Below are positions 33,455-45,146 of a DNA stretch of 64,000 nucleotides, in pieces. The stretch comes from Mytilus trossulus (taxonomy: Eukaryota; Mollusca; Bivalvia; Mytilida; Mytilidae): contig NC_086379.1 in the NCBI RefSeq assembly GCF_036588685.1, positions 76,601,727-76,665,726 on the forward strand, written 5' to 3'. Position 1 is the stretch's first letter; each line of letters opens with the position of its first letter. The translations under genes and the position numbers were made by a program. The notes below the pieces were generated by a model. It was given only the letters and a program-made list of their open reading frames with translations, was not told the DNA's origin and searched no databases.

Positions 33455-34570
33455 GTTTTATTGTCGCCTTGACAGAGTCAAAAAGCGAGACATAGGTATG
33501 CTGTTTCTGGCTTCGGCGACAGAGGCGATGGCGTCAACAATGTATTAGTTTGTGATAAGGTCTAGTTTATGCCATATCATGCATATGGTGAACCACAAGT
33601 GGTAGGTCAATCATATTTGGTATGCAGTTGTATAAGCATTGACATATCTCATTTCCATGAGATAATTTGGCTCCACCCCCTTAGTCATGGTCTATTGACT
33701 TTGAAATTTGTTCAAAGTTATCAGTCTTAGTTTGTTATTAGGTCATTTTAAGGGGAACCATTAGTGGGAGTCCAATGTTAATATGTATTCTGTTGTAAAA
33801 GCATTGGCACATCTCATTTCCATGGAGAATATTTGGCCTCACCCCTCAGTCACAGTCTAATGACTTTGAAGCTTATCTTAGTTTACATGTATAAGTTTGT
33901 GATTATATCACTTTAAGATGAATTGCTAATATATAAAAAGAAGATGTGGTATGATTGCCAATGATACAACTATCCACAAAAGACCAAAATGACACAGATA
34001 TTAAAACGACTATAGGTAACCATACGGCCTTCAACAATGAGCAAAGCCCATACCTCATAGTCAGCTATAAAAGGCCCTGATAAGACAATGTAAAACAATT
34101 CAAACGAGAAAACTAATGGCCTTATTTATGTAAAAAAAATAACTAAAAACAAATATGTAACACATAAACAAACGACAACCATTGAATAACAGGCTCCTGA
34201 CTTTGGACAGGCACATACATAAATAATGTGTTGAGGTTAAACATGTTAGCGGGATCCCAACCCTCCTGGGACAGTGGTATAAGTTAAGTCAATGATATTT
34301 GGTATACATATTTATTGGCATCTGCAAGTATCGTTTCCATGTCGATTATTTAGCCCCACCACCCTTTTCATGGTTCATCGACTTTGAAACTTCTTCATAG
34401 TTTACAGGTTAATGTTTGCATTTAGGTTTGGGAACAACTTATAATAAGTCAATGGTATTTGGTATGCAGTTGTATTTAATAGCATTGGCACATCTCATTA
34501 ATACATGGAAATTGTTGAGCCATGTTACCTGGTTACTCAGTCATGGTTCATTGACTTTGAATATTTGCAT
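33455..34570 (+). repeat. Mollusc repeat family M with diverged tandem units and a nested family H copy
   Basis: It begins TTGTCGCCTTGACAGAGTCA just after the DUS1L stop. Diverged units of ~150-200 bp, each with a variant of GGTATGCAGTTGTATAAGCA, CATCTCATTTCCATG and CATGGTCTATTGACTTTGAA, occur at about 33.54, 33.73, 34.27 and 34.42 kb. A family H repeat (33934-34268, reverse orientation) interrupts the series. Confidence 0.75.
33934..34268 (-). repeat. Dispersed repeat family H, near full-length, inverted
   Basis: AAAAAGAAGATGTGGTATGA through CCTTCAACAATGAGCAAAGC to GGTTAAACATGTTAGCGGGA. Relatives in the other orientation are at 1-130, 37975-38290 and 58183-58292. Non-coding. Confidence 0.9.
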
Positions 34571-34892
34571 AACTTGTGTAAGATGTTAAAGTATTGCTAT
34601 TTTGATTTCAACATTTGCATAATCAAAATTACAAAATGGAGAGATATATCTTTGTGATAACAGTTTTTATTAAAATATTTATTGTTTTATATTAATTTTT
34701 TAAACTATTGAATAATTTTAACCTTTTAATACCTCACAAGTTATTAAATCAACTTTTATTAAATTATACTGAAAGAAAAGTCATTGGTTGTTTTAGTCAC
34801 TTCTTCAACAAAAGACCTGGACATTACATGTCTGTCAATGAAATTTGATTACCAGAATTTATATATTAAAATCTCTTTTTCATCTAGTATAA

Positions 34893-35080
34893 AATAAGGA
34901 GATGTGGTATGACTGCCTAGGAGACACAATCCAAAAGAATCAAAATGAAGAGGATTTAAGCAAATAAAGGTCACATACAGCCTTCAGCCATGAGCAAAAT
35001 CCCTACTAAATAGTTATTAAAGGCCATAACATGACAAAATGTGAAACAATAAAAAAAAAGTCAACAGCCTGAATTATGAA
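34893..35080 (-). repeat. Dispersed repeat family H, diverged partial copy
   Basis: AAGGAGATGTGGTATGACTG and CCTTCAGCCATGAGCAAAAT correspond to the start of the family H copy at 33934. It is more diverged and truncated. Confidence 0.75.
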
Positions 35081-37035
35081 AATTTCTTTCTTCATCACTT
35101 TATTGTTGTCAGTATAGTGCCCTCATTATTTGTCAGTTCCTCTCCAAATTTTGATTAAGGATTTACCTAGATGAGTTTTATAATTAGGAAAATTCTAAAA
35201 ATGGGGGACTATATGAAAAGTAAAAATATCCCAAATTATTTGTTGTAGCCTAGATAGCCCCTCCATATTTGAATAGATTCTCTACAAATTTGTATGAAGA
35301 TTTCCAATTTTTAATCCTTGAATAAATTTGATTACCAGAAACATCATAAATGGGTACCATTTTATTGAGAGAACTTAGTTGAGAGCATTTTAATGTGATA
35401 AAAGCATTCTGAAAATTGTGGAACTATTCTTTTTGGTAGGAGTCTTGTCAAAATATCCCATAACGAAGTCATGTTCCCCGGGTAGAGACTCCTTTATTTT
35501 TTAAATTAACTTCAAATTTGTATGATGATTGCACTCATTCACATCTTTGATGATTATAATTATCAGACATATTTTGAATTGAGGGACCATTTATTAATTT
35601 CACTATAAGCTCTTCTCTGTATGGCATGGGTGTATATTCAGGACAAGAACAAGTTCATAAAACATCAATTAGTACATTAAGAACATTTAATGGATTTGGA
35701 GATAACAGTTGGTATGGGACCAGACATGAGAATAAACAAGCCTCCATGAGTTATTGATTATGTTTATGAGCAAACAGCTTTGCATTCTACTAAATCGTTG
35801 TGTTTATTTAATATCCCAGTTAACTGCATATTTATACCATCAAATCAAGCAGTCAAATGGTCACAGATTTTATTCAACTGCTGTAGAAGAAACACAGTCA
35901 AGTCTTTAAATGTAAAGGGATGAAGAAGTGTTACCATAAAATTTCTTTTCATATATTTATTGTACTGGGTCATTTGAAAGGTAAGGGAGAGATTTTTTAA
36001 TTGCCATAAAAAAGTCCAATTAAAAATTGATTTATCTCCTTTAACTAATGTTTTACATGGTTCAAAACTGTCTTTTCATCAATTTTCGCAATTAAATATA
36101 CTTGAAGCTAAAATATGCATCCATGAAATTTCAAAGGGAGAATTAAAAAAGTCCGAAAAAAATTTCATTAAAATAGGGGGGATAGATGATATTGGATACA
36201 TGGAAGCTTATTGACCACTTAGTTTTGACTAAATATCAGTACTGCCAAGTTTCATGAAGCAAATGTGTAAGATTTTGCCAAAATTGTACAGAGAAAAAAA
36301 AATGATCAAAGGAAAATGTTGCCAAAGATGCATGAAAATGTGTGCGTCTCAATTGCTATAGAATTTGCACCCCTGGAATATAGCATGATTAAATACAAAA
36401 TTCTATGTCTTAATCTTAAAAGTATAGAATATACTTTAAAAAAGCAAGCATGAAACACAATTTTTTTTTTATAGCAATTGAAAAATTACTTCCTCATGTA
36501 TCTTTCAAATGACTCATATTACAATCAATATATATGTAAAGTAAATGTAAGCTTAAACTTTCATTATCTCTGCACTTTGAAGAATTGACTGTGGTTTTTA
36601 TTACATTTAGTATTTTCTTAGAAAATTGTCTAAAATGAAGCACTGAGTGGTTGTGTTAGATATCAAATGAGCCTAACTAACAATCTATCTCATAATGTGG
36701 AAACCAAGGCGTAAAAGAAGGTAAATATGCTTGATTTTCCTATATCTATTGATTTTGTTACTTTTTCATTTTGATGATTCTACAGCAGTTATTTTATGGG
36801 TCGGAATGTTAAATGATCAACAATATGTTTAGAGAAATACTTATAATCAAGTCACAAAAACTTTATAAAAGAACAATACCATTTACAGTGCATATTCAAA
36901 AGTGCTTAGTCTTTCCACAATACCAATTGCTATTTTTTTTAACAAGCCATACTGACTGTTGCTAACTGATAAACTGATTTTGTAATAAAAAAAGAATATT
37001 TTCATCATTGAATTCCAGAGAATGAGTGCCGAATG

Positions 37036-37174
37036 CAGGGGCGGATCCAGCCATTTTAAAAGGGGCTCCCAATCCAGGAAAAAGGGAGATCCAACTATAT
37101 GTCCCCATTCAAATGCATTGATCGTCCAATAAAAGGGGGTTCCAACCCCGGAACCCTCACTGGATCCGCCACTG
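37036..37174. mobile_element. 139-bp MITE with CAGGGGCGGATCCAG termini
   Basis: The left end CAGGGGCGGATCCAG and right end CTGGATCCGCCACTG are inverted repeats with one mismatch. The interior is GGGG-rich with no coding capacity. This terminal motif is familiar from short DNA-transposon derivatives in many animals; the superfamily was not assigned here. Confidence 0.8.
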
Positions 37175-37974
37175 GCATGAAATTGGAATAAAATAATCGT
37201 ACTCATAATAAATATAAGGAAGATGGGTGTCAAGAAATTTTACTTGGATATGAAAACTTTTATACAATTAATAAGATCTTATTAGTTTTAAAAAAAGAGT
37301 GTTGTTGTCCACTAAATTCTTTTATTTTCTAAAAGGAATTTATCTGTTGATATTAAAAGGACCTTAATAAAAGTCACATTGTATTTAATCTGATGAAATT
37401 TAATGTGATATACAACCTTTAAATCATGTTTTCAATTATTATTTTCAAAAAAATTACTCAAACAAAGTGAATTGGTCTTTTTTTTCAGAACAACTCTTAG
37501 TATTAGTCTAGTAACCATGAAACGATATCTAGAACAAATAACTCCTATAAATTTCCTTATGATGGAAGTTGACACTTGATAAAACAAAGATGCTGCTGAT
37601 TACAGAAAATGTAAATTATTTCCTTTTAATATCAGCAGATCGATAATAGTTACAGAAAAAAGTATACAGTAATTTTTTGTTTGTAAATATACTAAGCTGT
37701 GTATAATATGACGTAATTTTTTTCCAAAGTTGAATTTTTCTAATGATTTCTAAAATTATTTAACATTTCACAGCAGTTTTATACTTTTACTTATATTATT
37801 CATTCCTTATTTTTATTAACTATGTATTTACATTGTATCACAGATCAAATTTATTTGTTCATTGTGGGTTTATAATTTGTGTTACTATGTTTTTTTATCT
37901 GAGTTAAGCCATTCCAATTGACATTTTATTGTGTGTCTTTCTATGTTGTGATGTTATACTATTGTTTCAGAAAA

Positions 37975-38290
37975 GGGAGAAGGTTTGGTACCATTTAAAC
38001 ATTTAATCCCACTGTTTGCACCTGTTCTAAGTTAGGAACCTGATATTCAGTGGTTTTTGTCTGTTTATGTGGTTCATAAGTGTTTCTTGTTTCTTGTTTT
38101 TTATATAGATTACTCAGTTGGTTTTCCCGTTTGAATGGTCTTACACTATACATTTTGAGGCCCTTATAGCTTGCTGTTCTGTGTGAACCTAGGCTCAGTG
38201 TTGAAGGCTGTACCTTGACCTATAATGGTTAACTTTTATAAATTGTGACTTGGATGTAGAGTTGTCTCATTTGCACTCATACTCCATCTT
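37975..38290 (+). repeat. Dispersed repeat family H, forward copy
   Basis: Contains TTAAACATTTAATCCCACTG, the CTGTTCTAAGTTAGGAACCT block, TTGGTTTTCCCGTTTGAATG, CTTATAGCTTGCTGTTCTGT and GTGTTGAAGGCTGTACCTTG. It ends with TTGCACTCATACTCCATCTT. Non-coding. Confidence 0.85.
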
Positions 38291-38322
38291 CCTGTATCTG
38301 ATTTATTCACATTGTTTAGTTT

Positions 38323-39046
38323 TTAGCTCACCTGACCTGAAAGGTCAAGTGAGCTTTTCTCATCACTTGGCGTTCGTCTTCCTGTGTCCGTTGTCCGTTA
38401 ACTTTTTTAACCAAACTTGGCCACAATCATCATGGGGGTATCTAGTTCAAAAAAATGTGTCCGATGACCTGGCCATCCAACCAAGATGGCTGCAATGGCT
38501 AAAAATAGAACACAGGGGTAAAATGTATATTTTGGCTAATATCTTTGAAACCAAAGCATTTAGAGCAAATCTGACGGGGTAAAATTGTTAATCAGGTCAA
38601 GATCTATCTGCTCTGAAATTTTCAGACAAATCAGACAACCTGTTGTTGGGTTGCTGCCCCTGAATTTGTAATTTTAAGGAAATTTTGTAGTTTTTGGTTA
38701 TTATCTTGAATACTATTATAGATAGAGATTAACTGTAAGCAGCAATAATGTTCAGCAAAGTAAGATCTACAAATAAGTTAAAATGACCAAAATTTTCAGA
38801 GGAACCCTTAAGGAGTTATTGTCCTTTTAATATAGTCAATATTGAACAACTTTTGTCATTTTTTTAACTTGTACAAAAATCTTCTTTTCTAAAACTATGG
38901 GCCAAATTTAACCAAACTTGGCCACAATCATAACTAGGATATCTATTAAAAAAAAGTGTCAAATGACCCCGCCTACCAACCAAGATGGCTGACATCAGTA
39001 AATACAGTAACAGGTGAGCGACACAGGTTCTTGAGAGCCTCTTGTT
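38323..39046 (+). mobile_element. Element family A with AGCTCACCTG / CAGGTGAGC ends, copy 1
   Basis: It starts TTAGCTCACCTGACC and ends ACAGGTGAGCGACACAGGTT plus CTTGAGAGCCTCTTG; the tips are short inverted repeats. Interior phrases such as CCAAACTTGGCCACAATCAT occur twice, showing internal duplication. A second copy is at 55651-56402. The open frame across its left end (38250-38582) is repeat-derived. Confidence 0.85.
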
Positions 39047-39261
39047 CTTGATGGTCTGAGAAATTAAAAAAAAAACCCAGAACTACAGACAATACATGTA
39101 ATGTGATGGAACCAATTTGTCAAGATGTAGTGATCCTAAATTCTGTCAGAAGCAGTGGTTTCATTGTTGTTAACATTTAGGTTCAGTCTGTGGTTAAAGA
39201 TTTTCAAATATATATAATTTTGTCAAACCTTTCTGGCATTTCAAGCTAAATTGGACAAAAA

Positions 39262-39425
39262 GACTAAAATACTGTATTAGAGGGACTAATTAAAATACTA
39301 CTGTATTGGAGGTACTAAAATACTGTATTGGAGGTCTAAAATACTACTGTATTGGAGGGACTAAAATACTGTATTAGAGGGACTAAAATACTGTATTGGA
39401 GGGACAAAAATACTGTATTGGAGGA
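39262..39425. repeat. Diverged ~21-bp tandem repeat
   Basis: ACTAAAATACTGTATTGGAGG-like units recur about seven times with small changes (TTAGAGG, TTGGAGG, extra TACT). Non-coding. Confidence 0.9.
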
Positions 39426-40079
39426 ATTTACGAAAAAAGCAAAATTTTGACAACTTTTATTTTCATTTTTCTGTATTATTGAATATTGACTGCAGTCTGG
39501 TTTTTTTTTTACAATTCACATTTAAAAACAGTCTACGGTTAAACTTATTTAGTCACCAATAACTTATAATCTGCATTTATAAAATTTTGGACAGCTTTTT
39601 TATAACCAATAGACTTCAGAGTAAATTTTAATTTAAAAAAAAAACACATTTTTTCATTGATTAATGAACATCATTTATAAATTACTGTTATCAAAAATTT
39701 GTATGGATAAATAACTGAAAATAAGATAAAATTGTGACAGTGAGGAATTTTTATTAAAATAATTTAGCCCTAACAAAAAAATATTTAGAAAAAGGGGGGT
39801 TCATTCCAAAGCGCCTATGGAAATGATTTATAAAACATCTTATTTTATAAATGAAAATATTACAGCCTTCATTTATAATAAATTGAAGTGATACTACGAC
39901 AGCAATAGCACAGCTAAATGTCTTTAGTTGTGTTTCCGACTGTAGAGCATCATTTTAACTTAAAATAATTTCCACTTTGAGATAATCCCCCAAATTTCCG
40001 GAATTTCGGCGTTAGTCCGTTATTGAAGCATATTTATAAAATATTCCGGAACTCCTCTCGACTTTCCTTGTTTACAGTG

Positions 40080-40154
40080 TTGCCAATCAAAACTTTATTG
40101 TCATTTCTCATTTCACATGTTGAAAACGATTCTGACATTCAAATAACAAACATA
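40080..40154 (+). other. Candidate non-coding first exon for the DESI1-like gene
   Basis: A CCAAT-containing stretch (GTTGCCAATCAAAAC) ends in ACAAACATAG followed by a donor GTAAGA at 40155. It could be the upstream exon required by the acceptor at 45147, but an alternative donor (ACACG then GTAATG at 44094) is closer. Neither can be chosen from sequence alone. Confidence 0.2.
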
Positions 40155-40659
40155 GGTAAGAAAACATAAGGCATCCTTTACTTTTTGAAGCAACAAGAAT
40201 TTAAAATTACCCTTAGGAACGACACATTTAAAAAAAAAACTGTTAATTATGCAATTTGCTTTCCTCACCCAACTGGGACATGTACACATGTCACATTATA
40301 TACTGACTTTTGGTTATAGTGATTGAAACCTACGTATTCTTCAAATAAAACAATTTAAGAGATCCCCAAATGTGTCATGTATCATTTAGAAGAAATAAAT
40401 CACTACCAATCCAGTTACTCTACTCTCTAGATTCTTGTACTGATTTATTTCTTCTAAATGATTCCGACACATGTGTATCCTTACTATCTTACTGTAGTAC
40501 AATCAGTCATCTTGTTCGTTAGTTCGGTATTTGGGTTTGTATTTATCACGCGGGAAAACTTTGCCATGACTTGCCACTTCACTACACAAATACCTAGTCA
40601 CCTAAGCATTCAAAATTAGTGCATAATTCATTTTTTCTGCTCTTCTAAATAAAAAAAAA

Positions 40660-41896
40660 GGCAGTGTCTGCGGGGGTACGAATAGTCAAATTGCCGTTCT
40701 AGGCTGCGCATACCCACATCTGGTTTTCAAATAAAATGCCATCGGATCAGCTATAAAACGTGAAAAATCTACGGACATTATCGATAATATGGGGATATCG
40801 CGTCACCAGTAAACTTAATTTGTGACCATCAAATCCAGGATTGATGCCGTGGAAGCTTAAAATACAATACAGTTATCTACTAAATGTACAATGATGGAAA
40901 ATGAAACTGTACAGTCCCAGTAAAAGAAAAACATGATAGAAATTAATACTATTATAAAATTTTAATGCAAATTTAAAAATAAAATTTTTATAAATTAAAA
41001 ATATACCCATATGATATTTTAAAATAATCTTTAAGTAAAATGTAAAACAGAAACTAAAATTTTAATATATATATAACTTCTAAAATTAAAGCTTGAGTTT
41101 ATAAAAATTAAAATTTAAAGAAGCAAGTTATAATGAATAATGAAACGTGAACGTAGGCTGGCAACCGTGCTGGCAACATTTGAAATGTGCAGCCGGGTTG
41201 AAATCTGTGCCAAAACAATCATATTTGATATGTAAAATTTGTTCCAAATCTTAATTAGTTACATGAATCTTTTGTAATTAGTTTAAATTTGTGCCTCATT
41301 CACACGTACATTTAATTCGAATTGAATTCGAATCGAATGCGAATCGAATTCGCTAATCACCATACACTCTTCTTTTTTAATTCGAATTAGCTAATTGGAA
41401 TTATCCAATTCGCATTAGAAATACGCTTTTGTTAATTCGAATTGAAAGTCAACGTCGTTTGGACGTAAAACGTTTCGAATGCGATTTAAACTAATTCGAA
41501 TTAGTTAATGCGAATTGAATTCGAATTACGTGTGAACTCAGCATGATATTATTACTTGCTTCTTCAATTTTTATAAACTCAAGCTTTAATTTTAGTAGTT
41601 TCATTTTACTTTATTCTTTTACAGGGACTGTACAGTTTCATTTTCCATCATTGTGCATTTAATTTTGCAATGTTTATTATGTATCATTATTTAATAAATA
41701 CAATTTGAACATATAATTTTTTCATATTCTTCACTCGTTCTACACGAAATCACCATATTATCGAAAATTTTTGTAAATATTTCACGTTTCATTCCCGATT
41801 CGATGGCATTTTAATAGAAACCGGATGTGGGTACGCGCAGCCTAGAACGACAGTTTGACTATTCGTACCCGCATGTGGGTACGCGCAGACACTGCC
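40660..41896. mobile_element. 1.24-kb palindromic TIR element
   Basis: GGCAGTGTCTGC at 40660 is mirrored by GCAGACACTGCC at 41885-41896. The arms continue with ACGAATAGTCAAA, TTCTAGGCTGCGC and, further in, the AATGATGGAAAATGAAACTG segment near 40890 and its mirror near 41638. TAAAAAAAA flanks both sides and may be a target duplication, though it is low complexity. The loop has been invaded by a second inverted-repeat element at 41299-41536. No transposase is present. Confidence 0.88.
41299..41536. mobile_element. 238-bp MITE nested in the larger palindrome, TSD CTCA
   Basis: TTCACACGTA at the left and TACGTGTGAA at the right are perfect inverted ends, flanked by a 4-bp CTCA duplication (41295-41298 and 41537-41540). 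The interior is built from AATTCGAATT/CGAATTGAATTCG motifs, giving several self-complementary segments. Confidence 0.88.
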
Positions 41897-42319
41897 TAAA
41901 AAAAACTTTTCTAAAGATATGTTTCATTGTTATTCAAAGGTATTGACTTTGTTCAAAAATGGCTGTTTCAAACCTGATATCCGAATGCCTAAATACAAAA
42001 TGTACATTTCAGAACTTCACAAAATCCCATTTCTGGCCTCCATTGTTTTGTGCACATTACATTCAGCCTCATCAATCTAAGTGGCAGACAAAACAGGCCA
42101 AGCAAATCATACTTTTAAGAAGCACCTTGCATCTTACACAATATTCCATGCGAAAAAAACTTCAAAATTGAAAGGAAAACTTCGGTAAAAAACGATGTTC
42201 ATGCCATATTTTGTTCAGGAATATAGAGTAGGTTAATAGAGAATAATAAACATATATATGTACATATATTTTTCATAAAAAAAAAATTTGATTCAATAGA
42301 AAAAGTTCAAATATTCTTA

Positions 42320-43785
42320 GGCCACACCAATTTGATTCCTTGTTCGACGGACCCGCCTGCACCTATTTTTTTCAAAACAGATTTTTTTAATTTTTATTAT
42401 ATTCCTGCTTCCCGCATCCGGAAATGAAATCATGTCCATTTCCCGCATCGGTTTTTTGTAAATATAATGTAAAGATCTCAACATTTGTTTTTTAAAATCA
42501 CAGTCTAGCCTTTATATAACGATTTTAAACCTATCAGCACCCACAACACTGTCAATATCTGCGAGAATATTTGTTTCAGAATGGAACCAATTTATTCCAA
42601 GCGAGAGTGCTCCGATATAAATAGAAATACCAGTACAGAACAAAACGTTGGTTTCTTTCCCCCTAACTTATTTTCCCTATAAAAAAAAAGTACCCACAAA
42701 TGTTCCGTTGTTAAAATAAAGTACAAAGAACTTCTGAAGGATTTACCTTCAACTGCAATTATAATGTATGGTGACGGTCATACCCGCTGCAGGTTTGTGC
42801 ACCTGTCCTGGTTGATTCAGAGACCTGTCGTTCAGCAGTTATCGTTTGTTGATGTGGTTCATTGGTAAATTTTCCCCGTTTGGAAATATAATTTAGATCG
42901 TTGGTTTTCCTGTTCGAATTGTCTACAATATTAAGTTGTGGTCCCTTATAGCTTGCTGGTTGGTCTTGATCAAAGCACTGTGTAAAAGGCCGTACTTTGA
43001 CCTATTATATGTTATTATCAGGTTGGGACTAACCCTCCCTCAGACAAGGGCCTTGAAGGGGTCATTTTACCATGTTTACTGTTCAGTCTGTTGTAGAAAT
43101 GAAAATAGAAATTCTAAGGATTTGTACAGTGCTACTATACAAAACCTTTGACAACTTAGAATTTTTTACTCAAAAAGAGGAGAAATACATTATATTTTCT
43201 AAAAGAGGGATGGGTCCACTTATTTTGAATAATATTAAACTGTTAAAGTAAATGTGTTAACATGGTTAAAGTCCAGGAATATAACAAAATTCTTGGACAT
43301 GTTTTGACCATTTAATACCAAATATTAGTTCTTTTGGAAAATATAAGCCCTTTTGTACTTAAGATGTTTTTACAAAAAAAATATATTATGACTTTAATAT
43401 TTTGACCCCTCATAAAAGGGATATTCATAACATTAAGGGGTTGTTCTGAACCTGATTATAACTTGGATGGAGAATTGTCTCATTGTCAGTCACACATACA
43501 TAGACCAGATTTAATTATTCAATTATTTCTTGTTGAACAGGGAAAAAATACTTTATAAATTAAAGAACTGTCAAGGTACAAGTGATAAATCAAGTTTTAA
43601 TATAGTCAAAACTTACTATTTTATGTTTACAAAAAAAAATTATAATCGCTCGCCTTTACTTTTTAAGCTTCGCCTCAAAAATTTGCAAATTAAATATTTT
43701 TTTATTAAAATTTTCAAATCGCTCGCTCGCCCCAATTTTTGGAGTCCAAAAATCCGTAGAACAAGAAATTAAATTGGTGTGGCCT
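42320..43785. mobile_element. TIR element with AGGCCACACCAATTT ends, containing a family H repeat
   Basis: AGGCCACACCAATTTGATTC with TTGTTC at the left is mirrored by GAACAAGAAATTAAATTGGT and GTGGCCTTA at the right. Inside are a family H copy (42780-43018, resuming near 43450-43500) and about 430 bp inserted within that copy, so several insertion events are layered here. No coding region is recognised. Confidence 0.75.
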
Positions 43786-44180
43786 TACTATCATGACAGT
43801 AGGTAAATATTCATATAAAATTCCATTAATGTCCAATTTCATGGCTAAAAATGAGGTTTCCTATTGAATAACATAATTTATAGCAATCTATTTCAAAACA
43901 ATATCACACAACAAATGATATAATTGCCTCAGACTAAAAAAAATCACCTAATTGTCAATAGAGCAATTTGATTGGGTATAACGATTCAAATGGTCACATG
44001 GTTTTGACGCCATTGGAAATAATGTTTACAAACAGGGTCAGCAGCTTTAGTATGGAGAAACATTGTACATGAAGTGACTGAGAAACATACACGGTAATGA
44101 AAAAAATTAGCTAAATCTACAGAAAAAAAGGAAAAAGAAAGGTGAACAACTTACCACCATAGCAGGATATAAAGATGTGG

Positions 44181-44576
44181 TCACACCTTGGTGTAAACTT
44201 GAACTTGAAAAAAACGTTTTCTCTTAAATAAATAAATCATGACCTGTAACAAATGCCAAATGGACACACAGAGGATTTGTATGATATGCAAGATACAATG
44301 TAAGAGAAACAGAAACATACAGAACAGAACAGATGTCAAGTAACATACATCCAAAATTATCAAACAGATGAGTACTGCATATAATGGGCACCTAAGGGAA
44401 GTGTACCTGATAAAAGGAATGAACAAGATAAGCAGAAAAGTAAAGATGGCAGTAATAATACATATAAATGACCATAAAATAATAGAAAAATATCCATGTA
44501 ATATTCCGCCTGTAAATGAGTTGCTAGATAGTGAAGATGTGCTCTTACTGCTAGATCCATCATGAATAATAAACAT
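44181..44576 (-). CDS. Unrecognised 131-aa membrane-protein-like open frame (doubtful)
   Basis: The frame starts MFIIHDGSSSKSTSSLSSNS, a Ser-rich leader, then has hydrophobic stretches (about residues 29-56 and 64-100) that could be membrane spans, and a basic end. I do not recognise it. It is antisense to the neighbouring gene, near the expected DESI1-like promoter. AT-rich DNA easily gives hydrophobic chance frames, and an internal AG|GTACAC could act as a donor after residue 58, so it may also be a first exon. Low confidence. Confidence 0.2.
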   Translation of the reverse strand: MFIIHDGSSSKSTSSLSSNSFTGGILHGYFSIILWSFICIITAIFTFLLILFIPFIRYTSLRCPLYAVLICLIILDVCYLTSVLFCMFLFLLHCILHIIQILCVSIWHLLQVMIYLFKRKRFFQVQVYTKV

Positions 44577-45146
44577 TTATGACACACAAGAAATATCTAT
44601 GATATACCAATAATTGGCATCAATTGGCATTTATCCGTTTAACATTCAGTATGTATCCGTTTTATCCGTTTTATAAAAATCCTTCTGTTCATGTCTGTTT
44701 AACATCTATTCATCCATTTTATTAGTTACAAGTCTGGTATAAGTATGTTGGTGAATTTGTCTACCAGATCTCCAATGGATGTATAACGGACAAGTAACAG
44801 ATACAAAATGAAAATGAAAAGAATAAGTACTGTATAGCACGGACGCCAACTAGATGTCCATTCAAAGTTTTAGTATGCTGAAAATTTTTCACCGGAAAGA
44901 TCAGATGTTGACAGAGAAAACGGGACATGAATGGACATGAAAAGCACATGGAGGAAGTCTTAAATGAGTATTAAGAAGTATTGAGAAAAAATTACCTTCA
45001 GCATCCATGTGTGCTATCTGGTAAGGTGTAACTGGCGCTTAATACACCTTTAAATGAAATAATTCGTCTGCCTATACTGGACACTAAATATTTTCATTGT
45101 GTCAATGTAGTATTTAACTGCAATAAATCTGATTTTTGTCTTACAG

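Larger units (their letters stand above)
33451..45146. other. Spacer between DUS1L and the DESI1-like gene
   Basis: This 11.7-kb spacer holds repeats and TIR elements described separately (33455-34570, 34893-35080, 37036-37174, 37975-38290, 38323-39046, 39262-39425, 40660-41896, 42320-43785). About 35.1-37.0 kb is plain AT-rich DNA with nothing recognised. The upstream exon and promoter of the DESI1-like gene should lie in its right part, since that gene's first coding exon begins at an acceptor. One 131-codon membrane-protein-like frame at 44181-44576 is noted separately. Confidence 0.5.

Noticed and set aside
38250-38582. 110-codon plus-strand frame
   Set aside because: Spans the junction of two dispersed repeats (families H and A) and has no recognisable domain.
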